DNA from: Prochilodus magdalenae
Lineage: Eukaryota > Chordata > Actinopteri > Characiformes > Prochilodontidae
DNA: 64,000 bases
Direction of reading: 5' to 3'
NCBI GenBank assembly: GCA_024036415.1
Contig: JAMWET010005495.1
Location: 1-64,000, forward strand
Below are positions 36,560 to 47,717 of this stretch, in pieces. The notes beneath the pieces were generated by a model. The model ran no database searches, was not told the DNA's origin, and saw only the letters and a program-made list of their open reading frames with translations. Numbering within the stretch: the stretch's first letter is position 1; the number at the start of each line of letters is the position of its first letter. Made by a program: the position numbers and the translations under genes.

Positions 36560-36704
36560 CTACCGCACCATCTGCAGGAACTGTGTGAGGATGTTCAAGC
36601 TGCATGGGATGGATTATCACAGGACACCATTAGGAACCTCTACAGCTCCATACCGAGACGTCTGGCGTGTTGGGTTAGCGAACGCGGCGGCCCGACGCCA
36701 TACT
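36560..36704 (+). pseudogene. Tc1/mariner-type transposase C-terminal remnant
   Basis: In frame from about 36585: ELCEDVQAAWDGLSQDTIRN, then LYSSIPRRLACWVSERGG and PTPY with TGA at 36702-36704. The pattern WDxLSQDTIRNLYxSxPRR...GGPTxY is the usual C-terminus of Tc1-like transposases in fish. Upstream of about 36560 the frame is lost. Only the last ~40 residues survive. Confidence 0.65.
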
Positions 36705-36978
36705 GAGAGACAGACTTCTGTATGTGTAGCTCAATAAATATTGATCATATCAGTCTAAATTTATCACCAGTTATTGATCCTGGTCACCTTTATCCTCCTT
36801 CCCAACAGCACCGCACTCCCACACCTCCTCCTGGGTGGAGCTGTTCTCCTGATGATGAATATGTGTGTATTCATAAGCTTACAAGACAGTAAATGAGTCC
36901 TGTGACTGAAATGTACCTAACAGTGTCTAGTACCTCCACCAGCACCAGTAACAGCTGGCACTGGACTGGACAAGTTTA

Positions 36979-37034
36979 TGGATGTAGCCACATCAGTGTT
37001 CAGACACTCTTACATCAGAGAACTGGTCAGGTGG
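36979..37034 (+). repeat. 56-bp segment shared with 51392-51447
   Basis: TGGATGTAGCCACATCAGTG through GAACTGGTCAGGTGG is identical, as far as I can read, to 51392-51447 in the same orientation. Both copies lie near transposase remnants, so this is probably an internal or terminal part of one transposon family. Confidence 0.75.
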
Positions 37035-37099
37035 CCCATTGCATACAGGATGCACTGAAGCTTCCTGCACTGGTGGGGCCCCATGTTGTGAAGTAGGTG

Positions 37100-38040
37100 C
37101 CCTTTAAACAGCCTGAGTATATACGGATCTGCGGTAAGCAGGCGCCGTCACTACATGTAGAGAAGGGGAAGTGGGCGAGACAGGAAGAGCTGCCTCAGAA
37201 GATGAAGCCCCACTGCTCACTCCGAACAACAGCCGTTTCCATGTGAACAGAAGTCCATACATACTACCAAAGTATCTGGGAAGAGAGAGACACCTGTTAG
37301 GACACACATGTCTTTCCCTGCTCGTGTTCTCAGCTTTACCTTTCAGTGTTTGTTATTGCGCCTTGTTCTAGTTCTTCCTTTTGGTTTCAAGTTGTCCTTA
37401 ATGTATACAGTGCAAATATTACAACAACACGATTTAAACAATAGCATTTATTTTTCACCACAACAACTCAATATCTTACACACTGGAGCACATTACATGC
37501 AGTAAATAATCATGTGCTAAATTTTACTAAACATATTTCTCTGGAAATTTGTCAGCCTTTTCATGATGCAGCATTTTGAAGCTTCTTATGATTTAAAACT
37601 AAGTTTAAAAAATGAAATTTAAAAAACTATTTTAATTTGTTAATTTAATTAATTTATTAAAAATGAAAACTTGCTGTAATAAGTACATATTACCACCTAA
37701 CTATACCAACTAACTATTTTTGTTGCTGAAACTTTTAATAAAATACATTTTTATGTGGTATTTTGTTTTTGGGACATTCTTTGGTGCAGGTCGTTTACAT
37801 GCTTTACATTTAATAAAGATTTTATAAATAATAGAACAAGGGCTTCCCAGGCTGCCCACCGGTGGTCCCGAGTATTAGAGGAAATCCCATTTTCATCACC
37901 TGGTTTTGGTGTGTGTAGAACACTAGATGGAGCAGATCAGGCTGCTGGTGTTCACACTGTGTGAGGTATTCCAGGACTTCCCCTGAACAACAGAGGAACT
38001 GAGCTCGGCACTCTTAACCACACCCCCTCACGTGACTGCC
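37100..38040. other. Non-coding stretch, nothing recognised
   Basis: No gene or array recognised. A/T-rich sequence at 37500-37760 could be old 3' untranslated or intergenic DNA. Confidence 0.45.
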
Positions 38041-38480
38041 TCAGAATACTTCCTCTTCTTCAGTCTTCAGCATCAGTCTCTCAGAGAGAGCAGAGCAGAG
38101 CATCGGAGGAACAGACAGCAGGTATTAAGATCTATATGGTGAGTTAATCACAGAGCCAGATACACTGAACACAGACTGGAGTTCAGCTGGAAGGAGAGAG
38201 TGTTCGGTGACCTGCTGTGGTGAGTTCTGGTCCGGGTAATCGGACCGCTATGAGTAGATCTAGTACCATTCGGTCACGTGACCTGATTAATCAGATGTAA
38301 TGTTCTACTGTAATTAGTAATACAGTATAACCGCTCTGCTCGGTTCTAGATAGCTGCTCGTGTTCTATACCGGAGGATCTGCTCCACCCCTTCACTTCCT
38401 GGTTCCAAACCGAAAGTAAACTGTGACGTATTACCGGCGGAACAGCGAGCTCCGAACTCTACATCTTCACCCGGTAAGAT
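38041..38480 (+). promoter_or_regulatory. Candidate immune-type promoter region
   Basis: CACGTGAC at 38029, TACTTCCTCTTC (38048) and CACTTCCTGG (38392) are E-box and ETS-like sites. At 38408-38422 AACCGAAAGTAAACT is an ISRE-like site with one change, followed by TGACGTA (CRE-like). The ISRE region is close to the reverse complement of 29831-29849 (CAGTTT...CTTTCGGTTT). A GTATTAAG donor after GACAGCAG at 38121 could end a non-coding first exon. Which gene it would serve is unknown; the Ig receptor at 47.7 kb on the + strand is one candidate. Confidence 0.35.
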
Positions 38481-39885
38481 AATCCCAGATTATCCCGGTC
38501 AGTAATCCAGTAACCCGGAGTTCAGCTGGAACCAGTTTAATGAGCTTTGCGTTTAAACCGCTTTGATTGAATGAACCAAAATGGCCGCTGATCTTCCGGT
38601 GTAGCTTTGACCTTCGGGTTCGGGGTTCTGATCCGCTGCTCCAGGTTCCAGACGGGACCTGGATGAACGTGTACCGCTACAGAGCGCTGGGTTCCTTTAG
38701 AACCCTCTTCTGAGAGGAACCCGTCCAGTGCTGGTAGCCATGAGGATCCTGTACAGTGTACATACAGCGGTGCTGGAATGATGGACAGACCTCGGTTAAA
38801 GGAGAGCACGCGGGTACACCTGATATCTGCAGATATAAAATCGTCATATTCACACCTGAATTTCAAATAATCGCCCTGTAAACGCATAGGCGCGTGTAGC
38901 ATCACATTAAACTAGGTTTTATAATCAAGACTCATGACGCACTTCCTGTTTGGATTTGGGACTGTACATATTTTGGTGAGGAGAACAAACGCAGAAGAAA
39001 ACACGGGGAGGAGTTACCCAGAATTCATAGCAGCTTTCTGCATATATTTGTTTACTAGCTCTTTTTTTTCATGTCGCACTTTGAGTGTGTGCGCGTGTGT
39101 GTGTGTGTGCGCGCGCGCGCACAAAAAGAATCTTAATAAATGAGGTGATGATTTATGATATGCTCTCTGTACTGTACGTCTTAAAGTGTAAAACTTAATG
39201 TATGTTCTGCACCATCAAAAATCAATATGCTCCTTACTGTCCTAAACTAACATATCATACATATACATTACATGAATATAAATAATTCCAGCTTACTACA
39301 AGTAGAGTTTGAATTGTGATTATTAATTTTTTCCATATATAATAATTAAAATATTATTTTACTGTAGTGAAAATAAATAATTATGAAACTACATGCATTG
39401 TGGGCACCCCATTACTGATACTTACTGTATTGACTGAACTTGAAGGACGCCATGTTGAATTTTCCTTAATGTTTTATACACCAACAAATAAAGAATGTAT
39501 TAACTGTATAGTAATTCTAAAATGTAATACACTCTATTCCATAATTACACATTACTATAACCAGCCCAGTTTAGATTAAGCCTTGTGCTGAATTATGTTT
39601 TAAATAACCTCTGTACTGTAGAGCCAGATGTTGTAATAGTACAATACATTTTATTTTACTTACATTAAGCTAATTTGAATAAACTCTGAATAAATTCAGC
39701 TCTCTCACCACCTGACCTCGCTATGTCAAAGGAACTTATGTTTTATTAACGGTATTTATAATTTTCAGTAAATAACGAAGATGAAGAAATTTATAATAAA
39801 TTGACATTATTTAAAATACAATTAATAATAAGTACTGTTTTATAGTTTTAACAGCTATATTACATTACATTATTTTATATATATT

Positions 39886-40628
39886 AATATATGTATTATA
39901 TTGTATTATATTGTATTGTATTGTATTATATTATATCATATTATTATTATTTTATTATATCATATATTATATTATATTATATTATACTGTATTATATTAT
40001 ATTATATTATATTATACTGTATTATATTATATTATATTATATTACATTATATTATATTACACTATATTACACTACACTATATTACACTATATTATATTAT
40101 ATTACATTATATTATATTATATTACACTATATTATATATTATATTATATTACACTATATTATATTACACTATATTATATTACACTATATTATAGTTTATT
40201 TCACTATATTATATTATATTATATTACGCTATATTATATTACACTATATTACACTATATATTGTATTGTATTGTATTATATTATATCATATTATTATTAT
40301 TTTATTATATCATATATTATACTGTATTATATTATATTATATTACATTATATTATATTACACTATATTACACTACACTATATTACACTATATTATATTAT
40401 ATTACATTATATTATATTATATTACACTATATTATATTATATTATATTACACTATATTATATTATATTATATTACACTATATTAAATTATATTACACTAT
40501 ATTATATTATATTACATTATATTATATTATATTACACTATATTACACTATATTATATTATATTATATTTTATTATATTATATTACACTATGTTATATTAT
40601 ATTACACTATGTTATATTATATTATATT
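39886..40628. repeat. ATTAT/ACACT-type 5-bp-based array
   Basis: About 740 bp of A/T-rich repeats in steps of five (ATTAT, with ACACT variants). A ~75-bp block near 39905-39980 recurs at about 40261-40330, so there is a larger ~355-bp duplication inside. Tyr/Ile/Leu-rich open frames in three frames are artefacts. Confidence 0.96.
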
Positions 40629-40830
40629 ATCAGATTTACACCTGACCGTTGCTGTGATGTCACTGATCCAGACTGGCATTAGCTTTAGCTTTCCTCATCA
40701 TACAGAAAACGTTTCCCGTACAACGAGGGAGGCTGGCACTGACCTAACATCTGTTTCCCGAAATTGCCCTACCTTGTTAGTACCACAGTAGTTGGTTTGA
40801 ACCACCATAGATCGAACATTGGTTCCAAAT

Positions 40831-41443
40831 CTGGGCTGCGTTTCCCGTACAGTGACGGAGGTTAGCACTGAACTAACGTGGTCCGATGCATCGTTAAACT
40901 AACAAACATCTGAAGTACGACCGTTTCCCGAAAGCGTCGTACTTTGTTAGTACCACAGTAGTTTGCACCATGTTGGTTTGAACCACCACAGTTCGAACCA
41001 CCATGTTTCCAGATGTGTTCGGTCGGACTTTCACAGCAGGAAACTCCGGAACCGGCAAGATTAAACCAAAATAGGATAGTTGTGACCGGAAACACGTAAT
41101 GAACACATAATTTTGGCAACCCATGTTTATTCATATGATAAAAATCCAACAATAATATTAATAGAATCAACAATCAAATACTAATAAAAAATACCAATAA
41201 TAATAATAAATATAAGTATTAATAATATATTAATGTGCATCATTATCATTATAAACATGGTAATAATATGTAAAGCTTCTTTTAGAAGGAACAAATGGAA
41301 GAACTTTTAGCCACACCGATGCATCTGTAGGCTCTGATACTGCAGTTACTAAGGACGGTCGCTGTGTCTCACTGGCGCATTGGGCTAATCTGATGAAAAC
41401 GCACGTAACGTAGTTAACTATGGTTTTGGGAAACGCACCCCAG
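40831..41443. mobile_element. Inverted-repeat (MITE-like) element
   Basis: Left end CTGGGCTGCGTTTCCCGTAC, right end GTTTTGGGAAACGCACCCCAG; the outer ~17 bp are inverted repeats with few differences. The interior contains CGTTTCCCGAAAGCGTCGTA. The wording belongs to a common fish repeat ('CGTTTCCCxAAAGCATCGT' type) I know from memory. At 40705-40800 a partial second copy (CGTTTCCCGTACAACGAGGG, TTGTTAGTACCACAGTAGTT) lies directly before it. No transposase is present. Confidence 0.65.
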
Positions 41444-43940
41444 TTTGGGGAAATGTGTAAAGAAGTGTTTAGATATGATGAAATGAATGTAAACAGAAGT
41501 AGTGTAGTCCTTTGGAGTCTGTGGAGAAGTGGATTCTGTGTAAGGTGTGTTCTATAAGAGAATATGAGCTTTGCGTTAAACAGCTGAGTTAATGACAAAG
41601 CATTGGTGAATGTTTAGTGTGACATCTGTTAATTTGTTTAAGTAGAGGAGAACAAGGTTATCAGACAAATCCAATCAACGGAAAAAAATAAAATAAAAAT
41701 CCAGAAAAATGAATCAGTGCTTCCTGTTTTTATTTGCATTTGTCATTGTAAAAATGAATGTAAATTCTAAATGTTGCAAATATATATTGATAGCTGACTA
41801 AACAGTGATGGATTTCAGAGACATCTGACGTAACCAGGGCATCATACAACATAAATAACACTCCCAGTGCTGTATTTATCCTCATTTAATGTTTCTGATG
41901 TGCCGTTCTACAAACAGCTGCATGACTTATTGACATTGTCACTTGATTTAAAAAAATAATAATATACAGACAATGTCATTCCCAGAAAAATGAGTGCTGG
42001 GTTGGTGCTGCACTGTCCTGTCTGTTTAATTTATCATATTTATTGTTGTTTTCTATTGGTTTTTTGTGGTTTGTTTGTTTGTTTGTTTGTTTGCATGCAG
42101 ATATTTGCACATTTGCACTTTGTACTCTTGTGTTCTATGTGGCTGTGTACCTTATGGAGTACAGGTTTGGTATCATATTAAATTTAAACTAACTTGTCTT
42201 TGTTTTTCAGCTGCTTGAACCCAGCAAAACTTCACTGTTTAAACGAATTCAGAGTCACTTCATCTGTTTGTTCAATAATCCAAAGTTAAGAACATTAGGA
42301 GCTTACTCTTTTTCAGTGTTGGCCCTTTTATGTTTGTCTGGGAGTGTATAATGTATCAGCTATTTCATAAAATATCTACAATTACTAAGATGGCACAGGC
42401 ACTGAGATCACGTGTAGAACAGTAAATGACATAAACATCACAGTTCTGGAAAACACCTTTCTGGGAGGTCACATGATTTGCAAAAGTGCATAGTAACAGA
42501 TCTGCTTCTCTCTCTTTTTTTTTTAAGGGGCTCCAGTAATCAAGTTCAACCTTCTCCTGGGAAAAGTGGAAAAAGAACAGCAGTGGAAGAAAGACCAAGG
42601 CTAATTTAGATTACAGTGGAAACTAACTTACCAAACAAACCAAAGAAAAACAAATACAGTTACTAGCCTACCTAAAGCAAAGCAGGAGTGAACAAAGGTA
42701 AACACAAGTGACGCTCGTTTCCTGATAAGACAGATCATATACCAGAATTGTGCCTCTGCAGCCACACTAGCTCACTGTGTACAGTATACTTCAGGAATGT
42801 AGGAAAGTCTCTGTTTCACTTCATTCAGTAAGTTGTTGTTCATGAGATGCCCACTAGATGAGGCTAACCCCCTATGGTTGTTTCTTGGGTAGTTAGTATT
42901 TTGTCCCTGTCGTTCTTCCGTACCTTGCGCGTGCAGTGAACGGAGCTGGAAGCAGATGCACTGTTCGTTTGGTGGTGAAATGCACAGCAGACTGTAATTT
43001 GTGTGCGTCAATTTGACCAAAACATACACCACTTGATTGTACTCATCACCAAATCGACTATTAAAGATATCTTGGACGAACACCTCTCTCTGAGCCCTGC
43101 TCTCTGATCGGACCTTCCTGTTTCTAAGACCTACCAAGCCAGCACCCCCAGAATTCACACACTATTTCAGCGAAGAATGCTCAGTGTACCCCATTAGCTA
43201 TCCTCAACCTTCACCATCAGAGCACCAACAAGCTGTAGACCATTGTTCAAGCTCCTACACAGGCTCCTACCCAGATACAGCGCTAGCTCCTTAGCTGACA
43301 ATCTGTGCAGCCTCTCGCTCCCTAGTCGTGATCCGGTGGATCCACCTCTGACAGCTCCGCACAGCAACATGGGGGAAACTCTGCGAGTCATTCAGGCCTT
43401 ATTTGTTCTAGAGTATGTACACAGTGTGCACGGTGGCTCTTGTGGGGGGTGATCAGCACCGCCTTTTTGGGACTTGTTTGTTAAAAACAGCGGATACACG
43501 GACTTGCAGAACTAGACCAGCTCACTTCCTCCTCGCACACACCACATTGACGTCACACTGACGTTTTAGCCCTTGTTCTACCTTTTTAATGAGAGGAATT
43601 CCCTCAGAACTCTCTCTCAGTACAGAGTACATACAACATCCCAATGACTTTACTCCTCACACGTCCCTGCTGCAGTAGAATGGGCTCAGATTTGACTTCG
43701 GTTTTACCAGCAGCCAGTTCAGAGTTATCTGCATTCCATAGTGTTGGAGCGAATGATGAACAGCTGAGCAGTGAAGGCTCAGTTACTGGCTGGGCTAACG
43801 TCGAAGCCAGATGAAATCCGGACAGGTTGGCACAGCGCATAACATTCTGATCTAGCAGTGGACGCTACACAGGGGCGAGAACGGGGATATCCAGCAGTCG
43901 AGGGCGCTAATCGGGGGGGAAAGAGTCATCCCCAGCTCGA
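41444..43940. other. Long stretch without a recognised gene
   Basis: About 2.5 kb. Open frames on both strands between 42772 and 43452 (for instance MNSGGAGLVGLRNRKVRS on the minus strand) show no domain I recognise, and no clear splice structure joins them. A (TTTG)n run is at 42070-42093. It could contain a 5' untranslated exon of the Ig receptor, but nothing decides this. Confidence 0.4.
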
Positions 43941-43949
43941 CACCGGGTC

Positions 43950-43966
43950 GAAAACGAAAGTGAAAG
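43950..43966 (+). promoter_or_regulatory. Triple-GAAA ISRE/IRF-like motif
   Basis: GAAAACGAAAGTGAAAG gives three GAAA cores spaced by two bases, the pattern bound by IRF proteins (GAAANNGAAANNGAAA). It lies about 3.8 kb upstream of the receptor ATG at 47718, whose coding exon starts after an AG acceptor and therefore needs an upstream non-coding exon. The site is well placed for an interferon-driven promoter of that gene; this is inference. Confidence 0.5.
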
Positions 43967-44639
43967 TCCGTGTGGAATATGGCTAGTTTAAAGAGCCTTA
44001 AGGAGCCAACTGTGCCCAGTGACCCACTCGTCTGTTTGGTAGAAGTCCAAGCTGTATCCCTCACATAGTGCACTGTACAGGAAGTGGACAGCATTGTGAG
44101 AAACTGTTTAGCAGTCGAGGACGCTGAAGCAGCGCGCAGAGTAAGATCCAGCACCTGACGGCGCTGCTGGATTATCCACCTGTTTTGTGGTGTTCCACCA
44201 TTAACGGACCACCATACAGCCAGATCTTCACTATTAGCTGACAAGGGAAATCGGTGAGGGGGACTTGTGAGGCGCTGGCTTGTGTCTTAGCAGTTAAAAC
44301 CTTAATACATCACTCCTAAAACAGCCCCGCGCGCTCGCTGAAGGGCGTGGCCGGTAGCTCAGCTGACCTTGCTGAAGCTGAGTGCCCGTGTTTTCTGTCC
44401 GAGTAGAGCCTTTGTCTGCTTTAAGAGTAGGTGTAGATGCTGAAACATCGGTGGAATACATGGTGGAATATGTTCTGATTTTACACACATGCGCACCACT
44501 ACATTAGCAATACAATAATAATAACACGCACAGGTATAATCGGAACTATATATCTCTCAATGCAAAAGGCGTTTATTAGCATAACTGACGAACTTGTAGC
44601 TGATTGACATAACCCAACCAAACTAATATAATAAATATG

Positions 44640-44717
44640 ACAAGTGGTTTCTCCAAACCTACCACAACAAATGGAAGTTTTGCAAAGGGGGTTGAATAAT
44701 TTTGATTGTGACTGTAT
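44640..44717 (+). mobile_element. Possible solo Tc1-like terminal repeat
   Basis: GGAAGTTTTGCAAAGGGGGT followed by TGAATAATTTTGATTGTGAC and TGTA resembles the end of a Tc1-like inverted repeat (reverse: TACAGTCACAATC...). No partner or transposase is nearby. Confidence 0.35.
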
Positions 44718-44981
44718 TATATTTATTAGTAGTAGTATTTGTTGTTACAGTGGCACTGCTTATTAAAAGTTGGGGTTAAATTAAACTGGCATGATCACCA
44801 TGTTTTTATAGTAAATGTTTAGGACATATATGTTTAATCTTCACCTGTTTTCCCTCCCGTAGGATCAAATCCTAATTTAGGAGATTTAAAGTCCTCATAC
44901 TGAAGGTGTTATGAATTTCTCTACTATAGTTTAGGGTATATTAAACTGTTTGCCTTGGCTCACACCCCTGTATATTTACAT

Positions 44982-47672
44982 GATTGGTGTGGTTTGGTAT
45001 CTGGTGTGCTGTGATCAGGGTAATGGTGTGGTTTGGTATCTGGTGTGTTGTGGTCAGGGTAATGGTGTGGTTTGGTATCTGGTGTGCTGTGATCAGGGTA
45101 ATGGTGTGGTTTGGTATATGGTGTGTTGTGATCAGGGTAATGGTGTGGTTTGGTATATGGTGTGTTGTGATCAGGGTAATGGTGTGGTTTGGGTATATGT
45201 GGTGTGTGTTGTGATCAGGGTAATGGTGTGGTTTGGTATATGGTGTGTTGTGATCAAGGTAATGGATGTGGTGTGGTTGTGTATGCTGTGTGGTTTGGTG
45301 TGCTGTGATCAGGGTAATGGTGTGGTTTGGTATCTGGTGTGTTGTGATCAGGGTAATGGTGTGGTTTGGTATCTGGTGTGTTGTGATCATGGTAATGGTG
45401 TGGTTTGGTATCTGGTGTGTTGTGATCAGGGTAATGGTGTGGTTTGGTATCTGGTGTGCTGGGATCAGGGTAATGGTGTGGTTAGGTATATGGTGTGTTG
45501 TGATCAGGGTAATGGTGTGGTTTGGTATCTGGTGTGTTGTGGTCAGGGTAATGGTGTGGTTTGGTATCTGGTGTGCTGTGATCAGGGTAATGGTGTGGTT
45601 TGGTATCTGGTGTGTTGTGGTCAGGGTAATGGTGTGGTTTGGTATCTGGTGTGTTGTGGTCAGGGTAATGGTGTGGTTTGGTATCTGGTGTGTTGTGGTC
45701 AGGGTAATGGTGTGGTTTGGTATCTGGTGTGTTGTGGTCAGGGTAATGGTGTGGTTTGGTATCTGGTGTGTTGTGGTCAGAGTAATGGTGTGGTTTGGTA
45801 TCTGGTGTGTTGTGATCAGGGTAATGGTGTGGTTTGGTATCTGGTGTGTTGTGGTCAGGGTAATGGTGTGGTTTGGTATCTGGTGTGTTGTGATCAGGGT
45901 AATGGTGTGGTTTGGTATCTGGTGTGCTGTGATCAGGGTAATGGTGTGGTTTGGTATATGGTGTGCTGTGATCAGGGTAATGGTGTGGTTTGGTATCTGG
46001 TGTGTTGTGATCAGGGTAATGGTGTGGTTTGGTATCTGGTGTGTTGTGGTCAGGGTAATGGTGTGGTTTGGTATCTGGTGTGTTGTGGTCAGAGTAATGG
46101 TGTGGGTCTAGGTATATGGTGTGTTTGTGTCAGGGGTAATGTGTGGTTTGGTATCTGCGTGTGTTGTGGCCAGGGTAATGGTAGTGGTTTGGATCATCTG
46201 GTGTGCTGTGATCAGGGTAATGGTGTGGGTTTTGGTATCTGGATGTGTGTGTGTGTCAGGGTAATGGTGTGGTTTGGTATCTGGTGTGTGTGATCTGGTG
46301 TGTAATTGGTGTGGTTTGGTATCTGGGTGTTTGTGATCAGGGTAATGGTGTGGTTTGGTATATGGTGTGTTGTGATCAGGGTAATGGTGTGGTTTGGTAT
46401 CTGGTGTGCTGTGATCAGGGTAATGGTGTGGTTTCGTATCTGGTGTGTTGTGGTAAGGGTAATGGTGTGGTTTGGTATATGGTGTGTTGTGATCAGGGTA
46501 ATGGTGTGGTTTGGTATTTGGTGTGTTGTTTGTGGGTCAGTGGTAATGGTGTGGTTTTGTTGTATCTGGTGTGTTGTGTTATCAGGGTAATGGGTGTGGT
46601 TTGGTATCTGTGAATGTGTTGTGGTTCAGGGGTAATGGTGGTGTGTGGTTTTGGTATAGATGGGTGTTGTGGTCAGGGTTAATGGTGTGGTTTGGTTGTA
46701 TCTTGATGTGATTGTTGTGGTCAGGGTAATGTGTGGTTTGGCTATCTGGTGTGTTGTGGTCAGGGTAATGGTGTGGTTTGGTATCTGGTGTGTTGTGGTC
46801 AGGGTAATGGTGTGGTTTGGTATCTGTGGTGTGTTTTGGGTCAGGGTTATTGCTAATGGGTGTGGTTTGTGTATTGGTGTGCTGTGATCAGGGTATAATG
46901 GGTGAGGGTTTGGGTATCTGGTGTGTTATCGTGAGGGTAATGGTGTGGTTTGGTATCTGGTGTGTTGTGGTCAGGGTAATGGTGTGGTTTGGTATCTGGT
47001 GTGTTGTGGTCAGGGTAATGGTGTGGTTTGGTATCTGGTGTGTTGTGGTCAGGGTAATGGTGTGGTTTGGTATCTGGTGTGTTGTGGTCAGGGTAATGGT
47101 GTGGTTTGGTATCTGATGTGTTGTGGTCAGGGTAATGGTGTGGTTTGGTATCTGGTGTGTTGTGGTCAGGGTAATGGTGTGGTTTGGTATATGGTGTGTT
47201 GTGATCAGGGTAATGGTGTGGTTTGGTATCTGGTGTGTTGTGATCAGGGTAATGGTGTGGTTTGGTATCTGGTGTGTTGTGATCAGGGTAATGGTGTGGT
47301 TTGGTATCTGGTGTGTTATCGTGAGGGTAATGGTGTGGTTTGGTATCTGGTGTGTTATCGTGAGGGTAATGGTGTGGTTTGGTATATGGTGTGTTGTAGT
47401 CAGGGTAATGGTGTGGTTTGGTATCTGGTGTGTTGTAGTCAGGGTAATGGTGTGGTTTGGTATATGGTGTGTTGTGGTCAGGGTAATGGTGTGGTTTGGT
47501 ATCTGGTGTGTTGTGGTCAGGGTAATGGTGTGGTTTGGTATCTGGTATGTTGTGATCAGGGTAATGGTGTGGTTTGGTATCTGGTGTGTTGTGATCAGGG
47601 TAATGGTGTGGTTTGGTATCTGGTGTGTTATCGTGAGGGTAATGGTGTGGTTTGGTATATGGTGTATATGGT
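44982..47672 (+). repeat. 2.7-kb minisatellite, 39-bp unit, G/T-rich
   Basis: About 69 copies of a unit starting GGTATCTGGTGTGTTGTGAT and ending CAGGGTAATGGTGTGGTTT. Single-base variants (TATCTGG/TATATGG, GATC/GGTC) recur. Since 39 is divisible by three, long Val/Trp/Cys-rich + frames and Pro/His-rich minus frames run through it; none is a protein gene. It lies immediately upstream of the acceptor of the receptor's signal-peptide exon. Units between about 46100 and 46920 are ragged with many 1-2 base insertions. Confidence 0.98.
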
Positions 47673-47717
47673 GTGTGTGTTTTCTTATTGAAATGTTCTC
47701 TTTTTAACAGTTGCACC

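Noticed and set aside
39891..40682. Tyr/Ile/Leu-rich open frames
   Set aside because: Translation of the ATTAT-type array in three frames.
42772..43452. Possible gene in the overlapping frames on both strands
   Set aside because: No domain, no consistent splice sites, and equally long frames on both strands.
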